Shown: positions 41,216 through 50,505 of the stretch, piece by piece | Position numbering within the stretch: the first letter of the stretch is position 1 | Layout of the letters: every line of letters starts with the position of its first letter | Source: Microbacterium abyssi | GTDB taxonomy: Bacteria > Actinomycetota > Actinomycetes > Actinomycetales > Microbacteriaceae | NCBI RefSeq assembly: GCF_015277895.1 | Contig: NZ_CP063815.1 | Coordinates: 868,001-932,000, forward strand | DNA length: 64,000 nucleotides | Reading direction: 5' to 3' | Made by a program: the position numbers and the translations under genes | Notes under the pieces: model-generated | The model's database searches: none | The model's input: only the letters and a program-made list of their open reading frames with translations | What the model was told of the DNA's origin: nothing

Positions 41216-41783
41216 GCCCGATGAGCGCCTGATCGGCGCGCATGATGTCGCGCTCGCGGCGCTGCAGGAGATCACGCCTGCGACGACGATCGGCCCTGCG
41301 GCCGGTTACACGGTCGAAGAAGACGGATCCGTGTCGCTGCGGTTCGAGAACCGTCTCCCTGGGTACCCGGGCTGGTACTGGACTGTCACGGTGGCGCGCG
41401 TCGACGATGCCGACCCCACCGTCCTCGAGGTCGAGCTGCTGCCGAACGAGGGTGCTCTGCTCGCGCCCGAGTGGGTGCCGTGGGCCGAGCGTCTCGCCGA
41501 GTATCGAGCGCATCAGGCCGAGCTCGCAGAGCAGGCTGCTGTTGCGGCCGAGGAGTCCGGTGAGGGTGACGACGCCGATTCCGCGGATCAGACCGAAGAG
41601 GACGCGGACGACGACCTCGATGAGGACGACGACTCGGACGAGCCCGACATCCTGCACGCCGGTGATCTGGACGGCGTCGACATCGACGAGCTCGACGACT
41701 CCGCCGAAGACCTCGACGATGACGACTCCGATGAGGATTCCGACGACGACACCGACTCTGACGGCGACGCCGAAGAGGAGTAG
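41199..41783 (+). CDS. DUF3027 protein with acidic tail
   Basis: 194 residues. The N-terminal 100 (YTVEEDGSVSLRFENRLPGY, PGWYWTVTVAR) fit DUF3027; the last 70 residues are almost all Asp, Glu and Ser, a disordered acidic tail. The ATG at 41199 lies inside the cold-shock gene, implying coupled expression. Function unknown; the acidic tail could mimic nucleic acid or bind the basic partner. Confidence 0.82.
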   Translation: MTSTPEPDERLIGAHDVALAALQEITPATTIGPAAGYTVEEDGSVSLRFENRLPGYPGWYWTVTVARVDDADPTVLEVELLPNEGALLAPEWVPWAERLAEYRAHQAELAEQAAVAAEESGEGDDADSADQTEEDADDDLDEDDDSDEPDILHAGDLDGVDIDELDDSAEDLDDDDSDEDSDDDTDSDGDAEEE

Positions 41784-41869
41784 TTCGCGCTGCTCATTCC
41801 TGCGACGCGCTGCTGAATCTTGTCGACGCTGCTGACAGCGCTAACAGGGAATGACCGCGTGCCCTGCGC

Positions 41870-42991
<1,122 letters not shown>

Positions 42992-43052
42992 CTAGAGGCG
43001 CTCCGAGGCGGCGAATTCCACTGTTTCCCCGTCTGACGTCGCCGGGGGAATG

Positions 43053-43064
43053 TAGGCTTGCCTA
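43053..43064 (+). promoter_or_regulatory. Putative DtxR/IdeR-type operator
   Basis: TAGGC-TT-GCCTA is a perfect inverted repeat resembling half of the 19-base TTAGGTTAGCCTAACCTAA iron box. It lies 20 bases ahead of the DtxR-family gene and could mediate autoregulation. Confidence 0.5.
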
Positions 43065-43083
43065 AGAAGACCCGGAGGGCCAG

Positions 43084-43785
43084 ATGACCGACTTGATCGA
43101 CACCACGGAGATGTATCTCCGCACCATCCTCGAACTCGAGGAAGAGAACATCGTTCCCCTGCGCGCGCGCATCTCCGAACGTCTCGGTCACTCCGGGCCC
43201 ACCGTCTCGCAGACGGTCGGCCGCATGGAGCGCGACGGTCTCGTCGTCGTCTCGGAGGATCGCACGCTCGAACTCACGGATGCCGGTCGCCGCAAGGCCG
43301 TCGACGTCATGCGCAAGCATCGGCTCGCCGAGCGCCTGCTGTCCGACGTGATCGGTCTGGACTGGGCTTTCGTGCACGAAGAGGCGTGCCGCTGGGAGCA
43401 CGTGATGAGCGAGCAGGTCGAGCGTCGCCTCGTCGAGCTCCTCGGGCACCCCACCGAGTCGCCGTACGGCAACCCGATCCCCGGGCTCGACCAGCTGGGC
43501 GATCTGCCCGCCCGCACGTTCGATGAGGGCGTCGTAGGGCTGGTCAAGAAGCTGAACGACGCCGCCGAGCCGATCGAGGGAACGGTGCGTCGCCTGGCCG
43601 AGCCCGCACAGGTCGATCCCGAGCTGCTGCAGCAGCTGCGCGAGGCGGGCGTCGTCCCCGGCGCACGTGGCAACTACCGATACAGCGAGGGCTACGTGCT
43701 GATCCAGATGGACGGCAACGATGAGGGGCTCGAGCTCCCCGTCGAGCTGGCCTCACACATCTTCCTCGTCGGCGAGCCCGCCTGA
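43084..43785 (+). CDS. DtxR/IdeR-family metal-dependent repressor
   Basis: 233 residues: winged-helix DNA-binding domain (TEMYLRTILELEEEN, ISERLGHSGPTVSQTVGRMERDGLV), dimerisation/metal domain with HRLAERLL, EEACRWEH and HPTESPYGNPIPG, and a C-terminal SH3-like domain. These hold the DtxR metal ligands (C/E, H, E). IdeR (iron) or MntR-like (manganese) specificity cannot be fixed, but the length favours IdeR/DtxR. GGAGGG precedes the ATG. Confidence 0.9.
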   Translation: MTDLIDTTEMYLRTILELEEENIVPLRARISERLGHSGPTVSQTVGRMERDGLVVVSEDRTLELTDAGRRKAVDVMRKHRLAERLLSDVIGLDWAFVHEEACRWEHVMSEQVERRLVELLGHPTESPYGNPIPGLDQLGDLPARTFDEGVVGLVKKLNDAAEPIEGTVRRLAEPAQVDPELLQQLREAGVVPGARGNYRYSEGYVLIQMDGNDEGLELPVELASHIFLVGEPA

Positions 43786-43830
43786 TTTCAGGCGCTGGCC
43801 CCCTTCCCGGATGATTGTCAGCCTGTCAGG

Positions 43831-43859
43831 GTGACATGATCGTTATCTTCCGGTAACCT
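43831..43859 (+). promoter_or_regulatory. Possible sigma-A-type promoter of the M23 peptidase gene
   Basis: GTGACA (43831-43836) and TAACCT (43854-43859) are spaced by 17 bases. It would give a leader of roughly 165 bases before the TTG start. No known riboswitch is convincing in that leader. Confidence 0.35.
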
Positions 43860-44030
43860 CGGTCAGGTCGTCAGCGAAGAAGCCCGCCGTCGACATCCCC
43901 GTGAAGATTGCCTCCCCGGCTCGTCGTCTCCGCGGTCAGATCGCACAAAGTACCCCGAGCTAGTGCCACGAGAAGCAGAGTGCCGACGAGCCAGCGCACC
44001 CGAAGCGCCGAGGCGCAGGAGGATCACCTT

Positions 44031-44852
44031 TTGGCCGCAGACATCGAACCGACCACGACATCTGAGAAGACCCTGAAGCGCAACCGCATTACGGCGCCGC
44101 GCGACGCTGCTCGCAAGATGATCAAGCCGATCCGCTCGATCGCTATCTTCGGCGCCGTCGGGGCTCTTGTCGCCGCGGTCGCCCTTCCCGCTTACGCCGC
44201 CTCGTCCAGCCCGCTAGACGCGACGGCGACGCTGCAGCAGGTCGCCGCGGACGACGCCCAGTCGCTGGTCGTGGCTTCCGAGGCGACGGCCACCCCGATG
44301 AAGCGCTCCACGTACAGCGCCACCACGCCTGAGGAGATCGAGAAGAAGAAGGCCGAAGAAGCAGCAGCCGAGGCGGCAGCCGCAGCGGCCGCCGCGGCCT
44401 CTGCTTCGGTCTCGACCAGCGTCGACGTCAGCAACTACGCGATGACTGCACCCGGGTCGGGCGAGGTCCGCTATCCGCTTCCTTCCGGTTCCTACACCCA
44501 GGGCCGCAGCATCGGGGGCGGTCACAACGGCGTTGACATGCTCGCCCCTGCAGGCACCCCCATCTATGCTGCGGCCGCGGGCGTCGTCCGTGCGTCGGCC
44601 GACAGCATCGGCGGCTACGGTGTCGCGATCATGATCGACCACGTCGTCGGCGGACAGAGCGTCTCCACAACATATGGACACATGACGTACGGATCGCGTC
44701 AGGTCCAGGCGGGGCAGAGGGTCGCCGCCGGGCAGCTCATCGGACTCGTCGGAAGTACCGGTCGATCGACTGCCAACCATCTGCATTTCGAGGTGTGGGT
44801 AGGTGGCTCGCTGCTGGAACCGTACTCCTGGCTCGCGGCGAACGCCGGCTGA
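44031..44852 (+). CDS. M23-family peptidoglycan endopeptidase
   Basis: 273 residues. The TTG start at 44031 is chosen because AGGAGGA lies eight bases ahead; the longer frame lacks any. A basic N-terminus and signal segment (SIAIFGAVGALVAAVALPAYA) precede an Ala/Glu-rich helical linker and a LytM domain with zinc ligands in HNGVDMLAP (HxxxD) and HLHFEVW (HxH). It should cleave peptide cross-links at the cell surface, or regulate an amidase. Confidence 0.88.
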   Translation: MAADIEPTTTSEKTLKRNRITAPRDAARKMIKPIRSIAIFGAVGALVAAVALPAYAASSSPLDATATLQQVAADDAQSLVVASEATATPMKRSTYSATTPEEIEKKKAEEAAAEAAAAAAAAASASVSTSVDVSNYAMTAPGSGEVRYPLPSGSYTQGRSIGGGHNGVDMLAPAGTPIYAAAAGVVRASADSIGGYGVAIMIDHVVGGQSVSTTYGHMTYGSRQVQAGQRVAAGQLIGLVGSTGRSTANHLHFEVWVGGSLLEPYSWLAANAG

Positions 44853-44920
44853 GTCTCCGCGGCATCCGACACACGTCTGAGCGTTCACCCGTCGTTTCGT
44901 CATCCTTCGGCGGGATGGGC

Positions 44921-45080
44921 TAACCTGATCCCGTCGTCGCACGGACGGGAGAAGCTGATGGAACGAATACCGGGCATCCGCACCATGGATGCACTCGGTC
45001 GTTACGTCCTTCGGCATTGCCCGCAGGGATGCACTGAGCTTGTCGTGTGCAGAAGGCGCTGTCCGTAGGACGGCGCCTTT
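44921..45080 (+). ncRNA. Candidate small transcript or attenuator leader upstream of HNH gene
   Basis: TAACCT at 44921-44926 could be a -10; a hairpin GCATCC/GGATGC (about 44977-44995) and a strong terminator at 45053-45079 bound a stretch of about 150 bases. Inside, ATG 44958 to TAG 45068 encodes 36 residues (MERIPGIRTM to RRRCP) with GGGAG seven bases ahead, so it may be a short coding leader. The ORF ends inside the terminator loop. No homologue is recognised. Confidence 0.3.
45053..45079 (+). terminator. Terminator between M23 peptidase and HNH endonuclease genes
   Basis: Arms AAGGCGCTGTCC (45053-45064) and GGACGGCGCCTT (45068-45079) around GTA, one T-G pair, followed by TCTTCGTTT. Confidence 0.75.
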
Positions 45081-45169
45081 CTTCGTTTCTGCGTATCGTC
45101 TGTCGTCCGAGTGGCGGCGTGTGAGTCGAGAGTGCCGGGAAGCCGTCCCGGCGGATCGAGAGGATGACG

Positions 45170-45667
45170 ATGCGCACACTTGTTCTGAACGCCGGGTACG
45201 AGCCACTCGCCGTGGTGTCCTTCAAGCGAGCCCTGGTACTCGTGATGAATGACAAGGCCACTGTGGTCGAACGCGTGGAGGGCGATCCCGTCTGGGCCGC
45301 CGCCGGTGCCTATGATCGCCCTGCCGTCATCATCCTGTCGAGATATGTCCGCATGCCGATGAGCAGACGCGTGCCCGTCACCAGGCGCGGGGTGCTGCGC
45401 CGTGACAACCACCGCTGCGGATACTGCGGCAAGGCGGCATCCACGATCGATCACGTGCTGCCGCGTTCGCGCGGCGGAGCGGATTCGTGGGAGAACCTCG
45501 TCGCCTGCTGCCTGCGTTGCAACAACGTCAAGAGCAACCGCACACCGCAGGAGATGCGCTGGGAGCTGCGGTTCACCCCGCGGCCACCGCACGGCGGCGG
45601 CTGGACTGTGCGCGGCACGGAGCGCAGCGACCCCTGCTGGGAGCCGTACCTCGCGCTCGCCGCGTGA
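45170..45667 (+). CDS. HNH endonuclease-family protein
   Basis: 165 residues. C-terminal HNH/zinc motif: CGYCG, IDHVLPRSRGGADSWENLV, then CLRCNNVKSN, as in the McrA/5-methylcytosine-type HNH fold found chromosomally in most actinobacteria. The ATG at 45170 (MRTLVLNAGYEPL) is used because GAGAGG is adjacent to the ATG at 45164 but six bases from this one. Target unknown; a housekeeping DNA-processing role is probable. Confidence 0.87.
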   Translation: MRTLVLNAGYEPLAVVSFKRALVLVMNDKATVVERVEGDPVWAAAGAYDRPAVIILSRYVRMPMSRRVPVTRRGVLRRDNHRCGYCGKAASTIDHVLPRSRGGADSWENLVACCLRCNNVKSNRTPQEMRWELRFTPRPPHGGGWTVRGTERSDPCWEPYLALAA

Positions 45668-45718
45668 GGCCGCGCGATTGCTGGAGTCCGCACGTGACTG
45701 GCTAGACTTGTGGAGCCA

Positions 45719-45790
45719 GCCTCTGTAGCTCAATGGAAGAGCAGTTGCGTCCTAAGCAAACGGTTGGGGGTTCGAGTCCCTCCAGGGGCA
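45719..45790 (+). tRNA. tRNA-Arg (anticodon CCT), element attachment site
   Basis: Cloverleaf of 72 bases without encoded CCA: acceptor GCCTCTG/CAGGGGC, D-arm GCTCAATGGAAGAGC, anticodon loop GTCCTAA (CCT, reading AGG), T-arm GGGGGTTCGAGTCCCTC. TAGACT at about 45703 is its likely -10. The integrase pseudogene lies just downstream, so the 3' end of this tRNA is the probable attB of the element. Confidence 0.95.
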
Positions 45791-45850
45791 CAGTCTATTT
45801 TTCGCTCTGACCAGGCGTTTCTTCTGTGGTCAGACCACACAAAGCCCGTT

Positions 45851-45870
45851 TTTGGCCGCTTTTGGCCGCA
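45851..45870 (+). repeat. Tandem TTTGGCCGC repeat beside the integrase
   Basis: TTTGGCCGCT and TTTGGCCGCA follow head to tail. Similar pairs recur at 63960-63980 and once at 63907-63915. They could be arm-type integrase sites or parts of old att junctions. Confidence 0.45.
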
Positions 45871-45979
45871 TTTGAAAACGCTATGAGCCCGAAACGGGCC
45901 GAGCGTCTTCAGACGCCAAAAGCGAGCGTTTCGGCCATCGCTCGCACGGTCGGAGAACTGAGCAATCTGCTCTCGGCGC

Positions 45980-47110
45980 TCACTTCGGTCGGGCATAGCG
46001 GGTCTGCGGACCCGTCGGCAGCGCGATCAGCGGCATGGCGGCGTTCAGCCGAGACGCGACGGCATCCAGATCGTCGTCGAAGAGATCGGCGTAGGTGTCG
46101 AGCGTCATCGCCGCCGACGCGTGCCCGAGCATCCGCTGCACCGCCTTCACGTTGGCACCCGCGCTGATCGCGAGCGAGGCGGCGGTGTGCCGAAGATCGT
46201 GCGGGGTGAGCCGCGGGATCGACGGGTCCATCGCCTGCGCGCGGCGGACCGCGTTCGCGAACCAGCCCTGCGCGCCCGAGTTGCGCATGTGATTGATCCC
46301 GTCGCCGAACAGCAGCCCTTCCGGGCCCTTGCCGGCGCACGCCGCCTCGATCATCGCGGTCAGACGCTCGGGGGTAGGGCACGGAGCGCTTCTCGTGCGT
46401 CTTCGGCGTGCCGACATGGATCTCGTACGCGATCATCACCGCGTTCTCCTCAATGACGAAGCGCCGGCGCAGCCGGTTCACGCTGCGCACCCGCAGCCCC
46501 GTCGCCTCGCCCCAGCGCAGGCCGGTGTACGCCAGCGTCAGGACGAGCGTCGGATGTGCCGAGCACGCCGCCAGCGTCGCCACCTGGTCATGCGTGAGGT
46601 ACACGCGGCGCTTGCCCGGTCCCTTCCGAGGAAGGCTGCGGATGTGACGGGCCGGATTGCTGGCGAGACGGCGATCGTCGATGGCGACGTCGAGGATTCC
46701 GGCAAGGACTCCGAGTGCGCGCAGGACGACGGTGCGGGACTTCTGGGTCGCGAGGTCGGACACCCAGTCTTGGACTTCCGAACGCCGGATCGACCAGATC
46801 TCCCGGTCGGCCCAGACCGGAGCCACGTGGTTCTTCCACGCCCGCTCGAGCGTCATGGAGTACGACGGTTTCGTCATCGGCGGCCGCTTGGATCGCAACC
46901 AGCTGTCCGCGAACATCCGCACCGGAACGCGCGACGCGGATGGATCGATGTACTCGCCCTTCGACTTCGACGTCGTGACCATCGACAGGTACAGCTGCGC
47001 TTCCGCATCGTCGTGAAGCCGCGCTTCTGAGTCTCGGAGCGATCCGGCTTCTGATAGCGCACGCGGTAACGGCGACCGTTGACCGTTTCGTACGGCGTGA
47101 TGGTGCCCAT
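45980..47110 (-). pseudogene. Tyrosine-type site-specific integrase, two frameshifts
   Basis: Three frames together give a normal integrase of about 377 residues: N-terminal MGTITPYETVNGRRYRVRYQ (start ATG 47110), core SAM-like DNA-binding domain and first catalytic part with TGLRWGEATGLR (frame ending at the break near 46372), and C-terminal part with HDLRHTAAS, LGHASAAMT and TLDTYADL. The first break is near 47005-47015, looking like a small deletion; the second is in a run of five G (46370-46374) where four would keep frame. All catalytic residues (R, HxxR, H, Y) survive, so it is recently inactivated or the breaks are sequencing errors. Confidence 0.82.
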
Positions 47111-47830
47111 CTCGACCTCCGCTCGATACCGGTTGACGGTAAGTATCGGCCTAGTGTCGGACATTGGCGGGCCGCCGTCAACGCCGCCGACGACACATGT
47201 GGATAGATGAAGGAAGACGTCGTCAACTGGCGTTGAGGTCGAGGGGCGCCTCCCTCCGTCGCCGAGAGTGTAGCGATCGGCCGCGGCTCCGTTCTCGCCG
47301 CTCACTCCTTGCAGACTCCGCGCTGGCGCGCTCCGCTTAGCAGCCGTTCGACGACGAGCACTGCGCCGCGCCCGATCGCTAGATTGGCTAGATGTCGGAG
47401 GGAAGGCAATAACTGGCACAACCCGCGCAAGATCGATCACCGGTTCGCGAACAGTTCGAATGTCTATCCCGACGGCGAGACTGACGAGATCGATCTTGTC
47501 CGGTGCAGGAGTCGTTCGATCAGCTGCCAACGATCCAGTAGGTCGCGAAGCGCGGAGATATCGCAGCGCCAGGTGCAGCGGTGGGCCCGAGAAGGACATC
47601 CTGCCAGTCGCGCGACACCGTGGCCCGTACGGGTCGGTCATCAAGTGCGTCAACGCCTCGGTCGTCGACGCGGCTGCGCAGGTGATGCACGAGAAACAGT
47701 GAGCAACGCGATTCCCGGCCGTTGCGAGTGAGCGTGGTCCATAAGTGTCGCGAAACCTCAACGATCATCGCGTGCCGGTACTGTCGGAGACAGACTTCCA
47801 GCTACTTCCTCGACGATTGTGTGTAAAGTT
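47111..47830. other. Intergenic stretch without recognisable gene
   Basis: Several overlapping ORFs cover this span but none shows a recognised motif, ribosome site or TANNNT start signature. It may hold decayed element DNA between integrase and toxin genes. The last 30 bases before the toxin start are A/T-rich and probably contain its promoter. Confidence 0.5.
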
Positions 47831-48036
47831 ATGACCGAACAGCGCGTCACGCCAACGCCGGTGTTCGATGGCAGTGATGTGGTGTTCACGGTCAGTAACG
47901 CCAAGGGAGAGGATGAGGGCCTTGAGTTCATCAGTTCGCTTGAAATCCGCGATCAGGCAAAGTTTCAGCGATACCTGGAACGCCTGAGAGACGGTCACCA
48001 CATCAAGTCGCCCGAGAATATGCGACACATCGTGGC

Positions 48037-48045
48037 CAAAGACCC
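48037..48045 (+). repeat. Target-site duplication, left copy (CAAAGACCC)
   Basis: CAAAGACCC immediately precedes the left inverted repeat and recurs at 49457-49465 immediately after the right one. Nine bases suits the IS256 family (8-9). Confidence 0.92.
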
Positions 48046-49456
48046 GGTGACGTCCCGTGGAGTGGTGGAGGTTCCGGCAGGGTCGCCCGCGTCGTAGACG
48101 TGGGTGAGCCATCGTGCGATGGTCAGTGAGAAGTACCGATCAAAGTTCTCTCTCACAGGAAGACACAAAGCACGATGGCTCTAGACCAGTCTGCCCTCCT
48201 CGAGCTGCTCGGGGAACTGAAACTCACCGATGTCACCGACCGGATCCGCGTCGCGACCGAAGCGCTCTACCAGGAGCTGATCGACGCGGAAGCGGCCGCG
48301 TTCATCGGCGCCGCCCCCTTCGAACGCACCCCGGACCGTGTGACGCAACGCAACGGCACCCGTCCCCGCACGCTCACGACGACAGCGGGCGAGTTGGAAT
48401 TGCGGATCCCGAAGCTGCGACAGGGATCGTTCTTCCCGTCGTTGTTGGAGCGGCGCCGTCGCGTTGATCAGGCGCTGTTCGCGGTCGTGATGGAGGCGTA
48501 TGTTCACGGCGTCTCCACCCGCAAGGTCGATGATCTGGTGAAGGCGCTCGGCGCGGACACCGGGATCTCGAAGTCCGAGGTGTCGCGGATCTGCGCGAAC
48601 CTGGACGAGGACGTTGCCGCGTTCCGCGACCGGCCCCTCGCGGACACTTCCTACCCGTATGTGTTCCTCGACGCGACCTACTGCAAAGCCCGCGTCGGCC
48701 GGCGCGTGGTCTCCCAGGCGGTCGTCGTCGCGATCGGTGTCGCCGCCGACGGGCGCCGGGAAGTGCTCGGGTTCGAGGTCGGAGAAACAGAATCACAGCC
48801 GTTCTGGACGACGTTCCTGCGGTCATTGAAGGCTCGAGGGCTCGGCGGGGTCAAGCTGGTGATCTCCGACGCTCACACCGGCCTGATCTCCGCGATCGAG
48901 ACGGTGTTCGCTGGCGCCAGCTGGCAACGCTGCCGGGTCCATTTCATGCGCAACGTGCTCTCGAACGTCCCGAAAGCGTCCGGTCCGATGGTCGCGTCGA
49001 TCATCCGCACGATCTTCGCCCAACCCGACACCGAGCACGTGTTCGCACAGTTCCACGAGGTCGTGCGCATGCTGACCCGCTCACATCCGAAGATCGCGGA
49101 CATGCTCGAAGACGCGAAGGACGACATCCTCGCGTTCTGCGGATTCCCACAGCAGCACTGGCGGCAGATCTGGTCCACGAACCCGCTCGAGCGGGTCAAC
49201 AAGGAGATCAAACGACGCACCGACGTCGTCGGCACCTTCCCCAACCCCGCCGCGCTCCTGCGCCTCGCCGGGCACGTGCTGATCGAGCAGCACGACGAAT
49301 GGGACGGCGCAGACCGCCGCTACTTCTCCGAACACTCCATGAAACTCCTCACCGCCATCGACGAGGAGGTGGCCATCCCAGAACTCAACGCGGCATAATC
49401 ACAGAAGCTGATCCCGCACGGTGTCGAGAAACTCCACCATTCAGCGGGACGTCACC
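48046..49456 (+). mobile_element. Complete IS256-family insertion sequence, 1411 bp
   Basis: Ends are 29-base inverted repeats (48046-48074 and 49428-49456; 25 of 29 match, first 12 GGTGACGTCCCG identical), bordered by the 9-base duplication CAAAGACCC. Contains one transposase gene. All parts are intact, so the element may be active. Confidence 0.93.
48175..49398 (+). CDS. IS256-family DDE transposase (mutator type)
   Basis: 407 residues, full length. Catalytic residues are visible in FLDATYCKARVGRR (D), LVISDAHTGL (D) and WSTNPLERVNKEIKRR (E). The insert between the second D and E is helical as expected for this family. It lies inside the complete IS and reads in the same direction as the split toxin gene. 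Confidence 0.96.
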   Translation: MALDQSALLELLGELKLTDVTDRIRVATEALYQELIDAEAAAFIGAAPFERTPDRVTQRNGTRPRTLTTTAGELELRIPKLRQGSFFPSLLERRRRVDQALFAVVMEAYVHGVSTRKVDDLVKALGADTGISKSEVSRICANLDEDVAAFRDRPLADTSYPYVFLDATYCKARVGRRVVSQAVVVAIGVAADGRREVLGFEVGETESQPFWTTFLRSLKARGLGGVKLVISDAHTGLISAIETVFAGASWQRCRVHFMRNVLSNVPKASGPMVASIIRTIFAQPDTEHVFAQFHEVVRMLTRSHPKIADMLEDAKDDILAFCGFPQQHWRQIWSTNPLERVNKEIKRRTDVVGTFPNPAALLRLAGHVLIEQHDEWDGADRRYFSEHSMKLLTAIDEEVAIPELNAA

Positions 49457-49465
49457 CAAAGACCC
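49457..49465 (+). repeat. Target-site duplication, right copy (CAAAGACCC)
   Basis: Second copy of the 9-base repeat flanking the IS256 element. The toxin reading frame resumes directly after it. Confidence 0.92.
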
Positions 49466-49657
49466 CATGGACCGGGGTGCCGAGGTGCACGAACTGAAGA
49501 GCCACAACCGGGGCGGACTACGCCTATACCTTGTGCGCTTCCAGAGCCGTTGGTACGTCACTCACGGTGAGCGGAAGGGTAGCGACAAGCAGGTTGTGAA
49601 GAACGCTAGAAAGGCATTCGCCATCTTCTGGGATGGCGACATTGAAGGAGAAACCTG

Positions 49658-50068
49658 ATGGGACTCTTCCCAACCGATGACCCGCAGTACAAGGCGGTCT
49701 ACGCCGAGGAAGCAGCCATGGTGGATGCATCCGAGATCATTGCGCGCGCGCTTGAGGCTAGCGGACTAAGCCGCGCTGACCTTGCTCGCTCGTTGAACGT
49801 GACGCGCAGTGAAGTCACAGAGCGACTTCGGGGCGATCGCAACATCACTATTCGAAATCTGGCTGCCACGCTCCACGCGCTTGGAGCGGAGCTTCAGGTG
49901 GGCGCCCGGATCCCGGAAGCGCACGCCGTCGCCGAACCCATTGACCTTGCGAAGTACGCCGGATGGGAAAGCCCGTCCGTCCATGCGGCGCATGAGAAAG
50001 AACTTCCCTCAGTCTCTTCTTATCGTCGACCCGCGGCTGCGCGTTACAGGAAAAGGGTCGGGGCCTGA
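49658..50068 (+). CDS. higA: HigA-like helix-turn-helix antitoxin with extended C-terminus
   Basis: 136 residues: an XRE-type helix-turn-helix at about 38-82 (LSRADLARSLNVTRSEVTERLRG) preceded by a short N-terminal segment, and a 50-residue polar tail ending YRRPAAARYRKRVGA. It starts within the toxin stop (TGATG), after GAAGGAG seven bases upstream. In tripartite systems the antitoxin tail is the chaperone-dependent degron; the length of this tail is compatible with that. It represses the operon and would neutralise the toxin. Confidence 0.8.
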   Translation: MGLFPTDDPQYKAVYAEEAAMVDASEIIARALEASGLSRADLARSLNVTRSEVTERLRGDRNITIRNLAATLHALGAELQVGARIPEAHAVAEPIDLAKYAGWESPSVHAAHEKELPSVSSYRRPAAARYRKRVGA

Positions 50069-50505
50069 TGGTCACCGATTCCTCTTTGGAGCTCATCGGC
50101 CCAGAGGTCATGGGGGTCCGAGCGTTGCGCACGGAAGTGGAGGAAGTCCACCTCGACTGGCTGGTCGGATACGCTCCAGAGCGCGACGAAGACGATATGG
50201 GCCGTGTTGTGTTCGGTACGGTCCACGCTGGCGGCGAAGGCGGCGTTGGGGAGGTAACTGTGGCATGCCTCATGGTCATCCCTGCGAAGGACGATCCGGG
50301 AGCGGAGGCTTTTGGCGAATTGCTGTTGCGGTCCACGGCGCTTGAGACGCTGTGGGACGTGGCGAGGATGGCCTTCCGATCGGCGATCTCCTCGACTGAG
50401 ATCGAGGTGTCTTTGCCGGCCAAAGCGCCGGAGGCTGAGGTCAGTCAGCTTGTGCGCTCGGGGCAGGAAAAGGCTGGCTTCACCGAGGAGTCACCGACCG
50501 AGTAA
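50068..50505 (+). CDS. Possible SecB-like chaperone of the toxin-antitoxin operon
   Basis: 145 residues, start overlaps the antitoxin stop (TGATG), so the three genes are one coupled operon. N-terminal half is beta-rich (GVRALRTEVEEVHLDWLVGY, VTVACLMVIPAKDDPGAEAF) and the end has a helix LETLWDVARMAFRSAISSTEIEVSLP that resembles the last helix of SecB. By position and size it may be the chaperone of a tripartite toxin-antitoxin-chaperone (TAC) system. Similarity is weak by eye, so treat as a hypothesis; otherwise unknown. Confidence 0.45.
   Translation: MVTDSSLELIGPEVMGVRALRTEVEEVHLDWLVGYAPERDEDDMGRVVFGTVHAGGEGGVGEVTVACLMVIPAKDDPGAEAFGELLLRSTALETLWDVARMAFRSAISSTEIEVSLPAKAPEAEVSQLVRSGQEKAGFTEESPTE

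Larger units (their letters stand above)
47831..49658 (+). pseudogene. higB: HigB/RelE-type toxin interrupted by IS256-family element
   Basis: The 5' part is 47831-48045 (MTEQRVTPTPVFDG to IVAKDP) and the 3' part 49466-49658 (MDRGAEVHELKSHNRGGLRL to DIEGET). Joined at the target duplication they make an unbroken 135-residue protein whose second half (LRLYLVRF, YVTHGERK, ARKAFAIFWD) fits HigB/Gp49-like ribosome-dependent RNases. The gene is therefore intact apart from the insertion. Its stop overlaps the antitoxin start (TGATG). Two truncated products could still be made. Confidence 0.78.

Noticed and set aside
43860..44030. c-di-AMP (ydaO) riboswitch ahead of the M23 peptidase gene
   Set aside because: Such genes often carry one, and GCGCACCCGAAGC near 43995 is faintly similar, but the GGGGTGAATC-type core and pairing elements are not found.
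45730..45996. 88-residue minus-strand ORF over tRNA-Arg
   Set aside because: Overlaps the tRNA on the opposite strand; no coding evidence.
47460..47702. 80-residue ORF in the gap after the integrase
   Set aside because: No ribosome site, no leaderless spacing and no motif; left as unassigned sequence.
48046..48111. Extended C-terminus of the toxin 5' part (PVTSRGVVEVPAGSPAS)
   Set aside because: These codons are the IS256 left end read through in frame, not part of the original protein.
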